From NCBI GenBank assembly GCA_025453855.1, contig JALOPO010000245.1, positions 1-5,021 of the forward strand: a stretch of 5,021 nucleotides of DNA, written 5' to 3'. Under the pieces are notes generated by a model. It was not told the DNA's origin, searched no databases, and worked only from the letters and a program-made list of their open reading frames with translations. This DNA comes from Gemmatimonadaceae bacterium (lineage in GTDB: Bacteria > Gemmatimonadota > Gemmatimonadetes > Gemmatimonadales > Gemmatimonadaceae). How positions within the stretch are numbered: the first letter of the stretch is position 1; each line of letters opens with the position of its first letter. Below, piece by piece: positions 1-5,021 of the stretch. The position numbers and the translations under genes are program-made.

Positions 1-1
1 C

Positions 2-187
2 CCGCTCTACTTCATCGACGGCTTCCCCACCGGCGCCGACCTCCTCGACATGCCCATCGGCGACGTGGGGGGCGTGGAGCTCTACCGCGGCGCGAGCGAA
101 GTGCCGGCGGAGTTCCTGCGCGATGGGGCGAGCTGCGGGGTGATCGCCATCTCGAGCTGGGTGCCGCCGCGACCGCGCAAGCCGTAG
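2..187 (+). CDS. C-terminal fragment of a TonB-receptor plug-like / carboxypeptidase regulatory-like protein (partial, 5' end outside window)
   Basis: The gene enters from the left edge, so only its last 61 codons and the TAG stop are seen. The reading is continuous and has G or C at most third positions. The fragment opens with PLYFIDGFPTGADLLDMPIG, continues with a V-G-G-V-E-L-Y-R-G segment, then SEVPAEFLRDGASCGVIAI, and ends in a proline- and arginine-rich tail. The pattern 'Y-[FI]-D-G, then [ED]LYRG, then PAEF, then CGVI' matches the end of the plug domain of TonB-dependent receptors, as found in short plug-only proteins of Gemmatimonadota that carry an N-terminal carboxypeptidase-like beta domain. 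No barrel follows, so this is not a complete transporter. The usual ending is close to CGVIxIWT; here it is CGVIAISSW plus PPRPRKP. The gene converges on the SusCD operon, so it is not co-transcribed with it. The family call is from memory of the motif; a periplasmic or outer-membrane location is inferred, and the function is unknown. Confidence 0.72.
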   Translation, partial: PLYFIDGFPTGADLLDMPIGDVGGVELYRGASEVPAEFLRDGASCGVIAISSWVPPRPRKP

Positions 188-190
188 GAC

Positions 191-290
191 GCGCGCATCC
201 CGGATCGCCGCCACCGTGTTCCGCACGCACGACGGGGGATGCACCACAGCGCGCATCCCCCGTCGACCTTCCGTGCGGCGACGGGGGAGC
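191..290. repeat. Nested direct and inverted repeats in the convergent intergenic region
   Basis: This non-coding stretch between the two convergent stop codons contains several related short repeats. The 11-mer gcgcgcatccc occurs at 191-201 and again at 249-259. The arm cgacgggggatgc at 230-242 has a perfect reverse complement at 253-265. A second, shorter version of the same arm, cgacggggga, lies at 279-288. The middle arm (256-265) can therefore pair either leftward with 230-239 or rightward with 279-288, so the two foldings exclude each other. No protein-like reading with family resemblance was seen here. The repeats may be remnants of a dispersed palindromic element or simply a duplicated terminator stem; the window alone cannot tell. 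Confidence 0.6.
221..278. terminator. Strong hairpin between convergent genes, probable bidirectional terminator
   Basis: A perfect 13-bp stem is formed by 230-242 (cgacgggggatgc) and 253-265 (gcatcccccgtcg) around a 10-base loop. It is extended outward, after a small internal bulge, by a further 7 bp: 221-227 (ccgcacg) pairs with 272-278 (cgtgcgg). The structure starts 34 bases after the stop of the plus-strand gene and 48 bases beyond the stop of the minus-strand SusD gene, which is where a shared terminator for two converging transcripts would be expected. There is no T-rich tract on either side, so it is not a textbook intrinsic terminator. It could act through the stem alone, protect mRNA 3' ends, or be a repeated palindromic element. 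Confidence 0.5.
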
Positions 291-325
291 ATGCCACCGT
301 CGCCGCCTCGTTCACACGAGCATCC

Positions 326-1987
326 TCAGTTCCGCGGCAGCCACCGCTGGCGACGCGCCGCCGCGTTCGCGGCTCGCGCGTCGTCGAGCACCGCCCCCGG
401 CCCGCTCACCGGCTGCCCGCCGATGGTTGCCCTGCACCGAGAGGAAGACCGGCGGCTCGTTCGGCGCGCGCGCGAGGCGCCCGGCGACGCTGTCGGGACC
501 GCTGAACGTGTAGAGCGACCGGCGCAGCGTCTCCAGCTCGCGCGCCGGCACCGGGAACTGGCGCGGCGTGCTCGCCAGGTCGTTCGCCGCCACCACCGAG
601 AAGGTGGTGAAGCGAAGAAGATCGCGCGCAGGAGCACGTCGTTGTTGTCCGCGCCGGCGAGCGGGGCGAGGCCCGGAATGTTCCCCGCCCCCGCTTCCGC
701 ACCCGTGAGCGCCGGGAGACGCCCGCGGGTCACGCGCGAGTTGTTGATCAGCTGCGCCGCCTGTGACCGGCTCCCGCCGCTCCGCACCAGCGCCTCGGCC
801 CACAGCAGGTCGTTCTCGGCGGCGATGCGGATCGGCACTTCGCACAGCCCACCACCATCGGGCGCCGAGAAGCCGTGACAGCCGTAACGGTTGTAGCCCA
901 CGTCGCTGAAGTGGTAGCGACCGCGCGCCGGGTTGAAGAAGTCGAAGGGGACGTAGATGAAGTCGGCCGTCTCGGACCCGATCGCCGCCGCCGTCCGCGG
1001 CGTGGGATCGAAGCGCGCATCGGGCGAGACCGGCGCCGGCGGACGCCCGGTCGTCGGGTACGGCGTGGGCTGGCTCGGGTCGAGCAGGCGCACGACACGC
1101 TGGTTCACGCGCATCCAGTTGTCCCACATGCCGACGTACGCCTTCCAGCCGTCGTAGAAGACGTTCTGGTCCCCGCGGATGGTGGGACTGAACGCCGTCC
1201 CGGCACTCAGCCCGCGGCTCGCGTACTGCGCGACGCGCGCCCAGGGCACCTGCGCGTTCTCGGCGGCGCTGCGCGGGAAGTAGGCGAGGAGCCGCGCCGC
1301 CTCGGTGTTGGCCACCTGGCGCAGCTGCGTCGACGTCCACCCGGTGGTGAGCAGGAACGTCTCCGGCAGCGTGAAGCTCCCCGTGCCGGCCAGCGCGATC
1401 GCCGAATCGAGCTTCGCCAGCGCCGAGTCACGCATCGCCTGCCGGCTGATGAACTGCGCGCTGTCCTGCGGCGTGTTCTCGTCGGCGTAGAGCCCCTGGT
1501 TGAAGAAGAGCGCGATGTTGGCCATCGACGCCCCCTGCAGGAAGCGGGCGACCGACCGGGCCAGGACCGTCTGGTCCTGCCCGTCGACGACCGGCACCAC
1601 CCCCGCGCGGATCTGCGCGAGGGCGATGTTCGACGAGGCGATCGTGCCGTAGTTGTTGTACCACGGCGTGTTCACGATCCCGATGTTCGGGTCGGTGGCC
1701 GCGTTGTTGAACTGCACGCGCGGCACGGACGAGTAGACGCGCGAGCCGAAGTTGCCCCAGCTCATGCTGAACTGGAGCGCCATCGTGCTGGTCGCGATCG
1801 CGGGGGTCTCGCCCTGCTGGGCGAGGACCCAGTTCTGCATCGCGCCGCCGAGCAGCGAGACGAGGTCGGTGCCGCGCGAGATGGCGCGTTCGCGGTCGGG
1901 GGCGTTGCTGTTCCCCACGTCGAGCGAGGAGCAGCCGATCGCGAGCACCCCGCAGGCGAGGGCGCCGAGTCGGGTTGTGCGGGTCAT
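326..1987 (-). CDS. SusD/RagB-family outer-membrane lipoprotein (nutrient-binding partner of SusC), with an internal compensated frameshift
   Basis: The reading frame gives 553 residues. It starts at the ATG at 1987, chosen because a GGAG lies 11 bases upstream and the protein then opens with a lipoprotein signal: MTRTTR, a hydrophobic stretch, and the lipobox A-I-G-C with the acylated cysteine at residue 19. A NAPDRERA motif follows at 28-35, typical of SusD proteins just after the lipid anchor. Helical, TPR-like stretches are seen at about 110-165 (including SVARFLQGASMANIALFFNQ), 180-235 and 385-425 (ENDLLWAEALVRSGG). SusD proteins sit on the cell surface as a lid over the SusC barrel and bind the substrate; the susC gene directly upstream supports this role. 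From about residue 458 to 520 the frame turns into Arg/Ser-rich nonsense, while the family's FPVPARELETL motif reads in another frame, so two compensating indels near 613 and 425 are inferred. The last 32 codons return to the main frame with 30 G/C third positions. The substrate is unknown. Confidence 0.9.
   Translation of the reverse strand: MTRTTRLGALACGVLAIGCSSLDVGNSNAPDRERAISRGTDLVSLLGGAMQNWVLAQQGETPAIATSTMALQFSMSWGNFGSRVYSSVPRVQFNNAATDPNIGIVNTPWYNNYGTIASSNIALAQIRAGVVPVVDGQDQTVLARSVARFLQGASMANIALFFNQGLYADENTPQDSAQFISRQAMRDSALAKLDSAIALAGTGSFTLPETFLLTTGWTSTQLRQVANTEAARLLAYFPRSAAENAQVPWARVAQYASRGLSAGTAFSPTIRGDQNVFYDGWKAYVGMWDNWMRVNQRVVRLLDPSQPTPYPTTGRPPAPVSPDARFDPTPRTAAAIGSETADFIYVPFDFFNPARGRYHFSDVGYNRYGCHGFSAPDGGGLCEVPIRIAAENDLLWAEALVRSGGSRSQAAQLINNSRVTRGRLPALTGAEAGAGNIPGLAPLAGADNNDVLLRAIFFASPPSRWWRRTTWRARRASSRCRRASWRRCAGRSTRSAVPTASPGASRARRTSRRSSSRCRATIGGQPVSGPGAVLDDARAANAAARRQRWLPRN
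425..613 (-). other. Out-of-frame segment inside the SusD gene (compensated -1/+1 indel pair)
   Basis: Upstream of 613 the SusD frame reads VLLRAIFF. From there the sensible protein continues one frame over: FTTFSVVAANDLASTPRQ, then FPVPARELETLRRSLYTFSG (FPVPARELE is encoded at 531-557), then VFLSVQGN. After about 425 the sensible frame is again the original one (IGGQPVSGPGAVLDDARAAN). The simplest reconstruction is one base missing next to 613-614 and one extra base at 425-426. FPVPARELE followed by YTF.G is a hallmark of the C-terminal part of SusD proteins in this group, so the alternative frame is very probably the true one. As written, about 62 residues would be replaced by unrelated sequence with no stop. 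Confidence 0.8.
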
Positions 1988-1998
1988 GGGCAAGACAT

Positions 1999-2002
1999 CT
2001 CC
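1999..2002 (-). promoter_or_regulatory. Shine-Dalgarno site of the SusD gene
   Basis: The 20-base gap between the susC stop and the susD ATG reads gccgtggagatgtcttgccc on the coding strand. GGAG lies 11 bases before the ATG, a slightly long but usable spacing. There is no room for a separate promoter, which supports co-transcription and probably coupled translation with susC. It also supports the ATG at 1987 over any other start. Confidence 0.6.
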
Positions 2003-2007
2003 ACGGC

Positions 2008-5000
2008 TCAGAAGCCGAGTTCCACGAGGAACGAGAAGGTCCGGAAGTTCGGGTAGCCGAAGTTGTCGAGGCGGAACGTGGTCGCGTCGCCGGCGGCGCC
2101 GAGGCCACCCTGGCCGCTGATCGCGCCGGTGCCGGCGGAGGTCCCCACGGCACTCGCCTCGGGATCGAGCCCCGTGTAGCGCGTCCAGGTGAGGAGGTTG
2201 CGGCCGATGAGCCCGAGCCGCACGCGCTGCGTGACGCGGTCGAGGCGGAAGAAGCCGAGCTGCGACGGGGTGAGCGTGTAGTTCACCGACAGCTCGCGCA
2301 GGCGGGCGAAGCTCCCGTCCTCCACGAAGTAGTCGCTGAAGTTGTTCGCGTCGTTGATCGCCGCGTAGTACGCGCTGGCCAGCCGCTGGTCCTGCGGCTT
2401 CCCCGCCTGGTCCAGGTCGGCCGAGCGGAACTCCTGCCGGGCGAGCCACTGGCGGGGGAGGTTGTAGATGTTGCCCCCCTGCGACCAGTCGAGCAGGCCG
2501 AAGACGCTGAGCCCCTTCCAGGTGAAGCTCGTGTTGAAGCCGAGCTGGAAGTCGGGGATCGAGGTCCCGATCTGCACGTTCGAGCTCCCGGCCGCATTCA
2601 CGTAGCGGATCGCGCGCTCGTCGGCGGTCCCGCGCGTGCTCGCGAGCACGAGCAGGCCGTCCGGGTTCACGACGTAGTTCGACGCCGGGTTGGCGGCCGG
2701 GTCGAAGCCGGGGCGCTCGGACAGCTCCTCGTAGCTGCGCACCCAGCGTGAGCCGTACATCGCGCCGAAGTCCACGCCCGGGCAGACGAAGAACAGGTCG
2801 TTCGACTGGAGCGTCGCGTTGGTGCCGTTCGCCTGCAGCGAGCCGGCGCCGGTGCGGAAGCAGACCGAGTTGAGCGCCGTGGTGCGCTGGCGCGTGCGGT
2901 CGAACGTGATGTTCGCCTGCCAGCTCAACCCCGGGCGGTCGACGAGGATCGTCCGGAAGAGCGCCTCGTGCGTGTTCCCCTCGAGCGTCCCGGCGTTCCG
3001 CCACTGCGTCGTGAAGCCGTTGGTCGCCGAGAGCGGGACCGGGAGCACCTGGTCCTGCGTCACCTTGTTGGCGTAGGTGTACTCGAGCGAGAAGCGGCGC
3101 AGGAAGTCGATGTTGAAGCCGACCTCCGTCTCCGTGGAGTACGCGGGGCGCAGGTCACGGCTCCCGAGCACGCCGAACGAGATCACGCCGTTGGTGTTCG
3201 TGAACGTCTCGTACTGCGCGAAGAACGGGGGGCGGAGCCCCGCCGTGCCACGCGCCGCCCGCAGCTTGAACTCGTCGATGCCGGGGATCCGCACGTCCTG
3301 CGACAGGCGATAGAAGCCGGCGACGCGATAGAAGTTGCGCCACCGCGTGTCGCTGCCGAAGAGGCTCGACCCGTCGCGACGCCCGAGGACGTCGAGACCG
3401 AGCTTGTCGGCCCAGTCGACGGTCCCCTGCAGGAAGAAGTTCCGTGCGCGGAGCCGCGAGTCGAAGTTCGAGATCTGCCGCCCCTGCGGCGCGGTGTTGT
3501 CGAGCGTCGGCACACCCACGGCCGAGAGGTTCACGCCGCCGGCGAACTGGTTCGTGTTCCGCTCGTCCTCGGTGAGCACCGAGGCGCGCAGGATCGTGTT
3601 CAGCCGACCGGTGCGACGCGTGGCGCTCAGGATCGCCTGCGCGTTCTGCGCCGTCGTCCCGACGTTGTTGATGTTCACCGCCCCCGCGAACTCGGTGAGG
3701 TTCTGCTGCAGCCGACCGCGCGGGTCGAAGAAGCGGAACTCGCTGCCGAAGCGGTCGAAGCCGTAGCTCCCCTCGAGCGTCAGCCAGTCGGTGAAGCGGA
3801 AGCGCCCGCGGAAGCTCCCCTGGATCCGCTCGCGCTCGTCGTTGCGCCGCTGGTTGGCGGCCTGGTAGAGCGGGTTGAGGTCCGACGACGGCGTGGCGCC
3901 GAGGATGCCCGCGTTGGCGCGGAAGAGGGCACTGTCGCCGACCGTGTTGCGCTGCCGGAGGTCGACGTCGGGGGGCATGAAGAGCGTCCCGAAGAACGGC
4001 GATCCGGCGCCCTGCTGGAAGACCTCGTTGCGCGAGCTGTTGTAGAACGCGCCCGCCTGGATGTCGAACTTCTCGTTCACGAACTGGTCGACGTTGATGC
4101 GCACGTTGCGGCGGTTGAAGCCGCCGAAGTCCTGCGTCGGCACGCGCACCGGGCCCGCGTTGTACGTGTTGTCGAAGCTGAGCTGGAAGTTCGTGTTCCC
4201 CTGCCGGCGGCCGAGCGACAGGTAGTTGGTGTAGAACAGGCCGTTGCTCAGCACCTGGTCCTGCTGGTCGCGGAACGGGGCCGCCGTGGGATAGGGCTGA
4301 TCGTAGAAGATCGAGAGGTCGTCGCAGTCGACCCGCCCTTCGTCGTCACGCGGGAAGTCGGTCAGCCCGTTCGGGAGCGTGACGCGGCTCGCGCAGTTCG
4401 TGCTGCGGTTGAGCGGGAGGCGACGCCCGATGCTGGCCCCGCCGATCTCGTTGCGCAGCGTGATGTTCGTGCGCCCGTCCGCCACGTTGCGCCCGCGCTT
4501 GGTGATCACCTGGATCACGCCGGCCGCCGCGTCGGAGCCGTAGAGCCCGGCCGAGGCGCCCGGCCGAGGCTGGCCCCTTGAGCACCTCGATGCTCTCGAT
4601 GTCGAGCACGTTGATGTCGGCGAGCGATCCCTTGGTGATGATCCCGTCCACCACCAGCAACGGCTGCTGGCTCGCACCGGGCGTGAGCGACGTCGCGCTG
4701 CGGAGCCGCACCGCCGTCTCGGCACCGGGAAGCCCCGACGGCGTCACGACGCGCGCGCCCGCCACCTTGCCCACGAGCGCACTCGCCGGGTTGAGCGCCG
4801 GCACCTGCTCGATCACCTCGGCATCCACCTTCCCCACCGCGAACGGCAACTTGCGCGTCTCCGTCGCCTCGGCCACGCCGGTCACGACCACCTGGTTGAG
4901 GCGCAGCGGGTCGCGCACCAGACGGAAGTCGGCGGTCACCGTGCCGCTGAGCACGACGGTGCGCGTCTGCGGCGTGAAGCCGATGTAGCGCGCGGTGAGT

Positions 5001-5021
5001 GCGACCGACTGCCCGCGGCCG
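2008..5021 (-). CDS. SusC/RagA-family TonB-linked outer-membrane transporter (N-terminus outside window; frameshifted in the plug by a 13-base duplication)
   Basis: The gene enters from the right edge and ends at the TGA at 2008-2010; about 1000 codons are present. In order: the end of the N-terminal carboxypeptidase-like beta domain (ALTARYIGFTPQTRTVVL, about 4950-5020); a TonB-box-like LNQVVVTG at 4877-4900; the plug domain (about 4492-4849) with PLLVVDG, DIESIEVLKGPAS and GVIQVITKRG; then a long beta-barrel with the family motif RRDGSSLFG at 3355-3381 and a last strand FSFLVELGF. The terminal phenylalanine is the usual outer-membrane assembly signal. SusC proteins import substrates captured by SusD, powered by TonB-ExbBD. 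The frame breaks at about 4559: the upstream part, read on, becomes GRLGRALRLRR and stops at 4346, while the rest of the plug and the barrel are in another frame. Deleting one 13-base repeat restores SAGLYGSDAAAG perfectly. Two pairs of cysteines in loop-like parts (codons at 4393/4324 and 2860/2782) could form disulfides. As written, no barrel would be made unless the shift is an assembly error or is reversed. Confidence 0.92.
4546..4571. repeat. 13-base tandem duplication within the SusC plug domain
   Basis: The unit cccggccgaggcg at 4546-4558 is followed at once by cccggccgaggct at 4559-4571, so the period is 13 with 12 identical bases. Thirteen is not a multiple of three, so the second unit shifts the frame. 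With one unit the coding strand reads V-L-K-G-P-A-S-A-G-L-Y-G-S-D, an ideal plug sequence; with two it reads V-L-K-G-P-A-S-A-G-R-L-G-R-A and drifts into nonsense. The units contain the palindrome cggccg, which may favour strand slippage or assembly or sequencing errors. Confidence 0.88.

Noticed and set aside
463..480. Run of alternating CG near 466-476
   Set aside because: Short and within coding sequence encoding Ala/Arg residues; expected at this base composition.
312..1340. Alternative minus-strand frame overlapping SusD, considered as a separate gene
   Set aside because: Only its part between about 425 and 613 makes protein sense, and that part belongs to SusD after correcting the indels. 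The rest is Arg-rich, and its tail beyond 425 has clearly poorer G/C third-position bias than the SusD frame.
875..2056. Open frame on the plus strand opposite SusD (393 codons)
   Set aside because: Arg/Val/Asp-rich low-complexity product, antisense to a recognisable SusD; a shadow of that gene's codon bias.
1975..2751. Plus-strand frame across the susC/susD junction
   Set aside because: No motifs; overlaps two convincing genes and has the composition of an antisense shadow.
2968..4581. Long open frame on the plus strand opposite SusC (537 codons)
   Set aside because: Its product is a monotonous Val/Glu/Arg/Ala-rich sequence with no family motif. It is exactly antisense to the SusC barrel, whose sequence makes clear protein sense; long antisense frames are expected at this GC content.
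1..5021. RNA genes, CRISPR arrays, insertion sequences or a new defence or biosynthetic system
   Set aside because: No tRNA-like cloverleaf, regularly spaced repeats, transposase-like protein or terminal inverted repeats were noticed; the window is accounted for by a plug-like gene end and a SusCD operon.

Overview
The window is GC-rich DNA with strongly G/C-biased third codon positions. It is dominated by a SusC/SusD-type outer-membrane uptake pair on the minus strand. The style of these proteins suggests Gemmatimonadota, or a related GC-rich phylum that carries SusCD systems: a SusC with an RRDGSSLFG barrel motif and a terminal phenylalanine, a SusD with a NAPDRERA motif after the lipidated cysteine and a TPRQFPVPARELETL motif near its C-terminus, and a neighbouring plug-like protein ending in a CGVI motif. 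This assignment rests on family resemblance only.

Layout from left to right: (1) Bases 2-187, plus strand, hold the last 61 codons of a protein resembling the plug domain of TonB-dependent receptors (often called carboxypeptidase regulatory-like/plug domain protein). (2) Bases 188-325 are a convergent intergenic region with a strong hairpin and nested direct and inverted repeats, probably a shared transcription terminator. (3) Bases 326-1987, minus strand, encode a SusD/RagB-like lipoprotein. (4) Bases 2008-5021, minus strand, encode a SusC/RagA-like TonB-dependent transporter whose N-terminus lies beyond the window. The two genes are 20 bases apart and in the order susC-susD, so they form one operon read right to left.

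Known SusCD systems work as a pair. SusD is a surface lipoprotein lid that captures an oligosaccharide, peptide or other nutrient, and SusC is the barrel that imports it into the periplasm using TonB energy. No substrate-specific enzyme lies in the window, so the substrate cannot be named.

The most notable observation is that both genes are disrupted. SusC carries a 13-base tandem duplication inside the plug domain that shifts the frame; removing one unit restores a perfect plug sequence. SusD carries two compensating single-base indels that scramble about 62 residues covering the conserved FPVPARELETL region. These could be assembly indels, real gene decay, or, for the tandem duplication, a reversible slippage switch. 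I saw no new type of biological system, no RNA gene, no mobile element and no CRISPR array.
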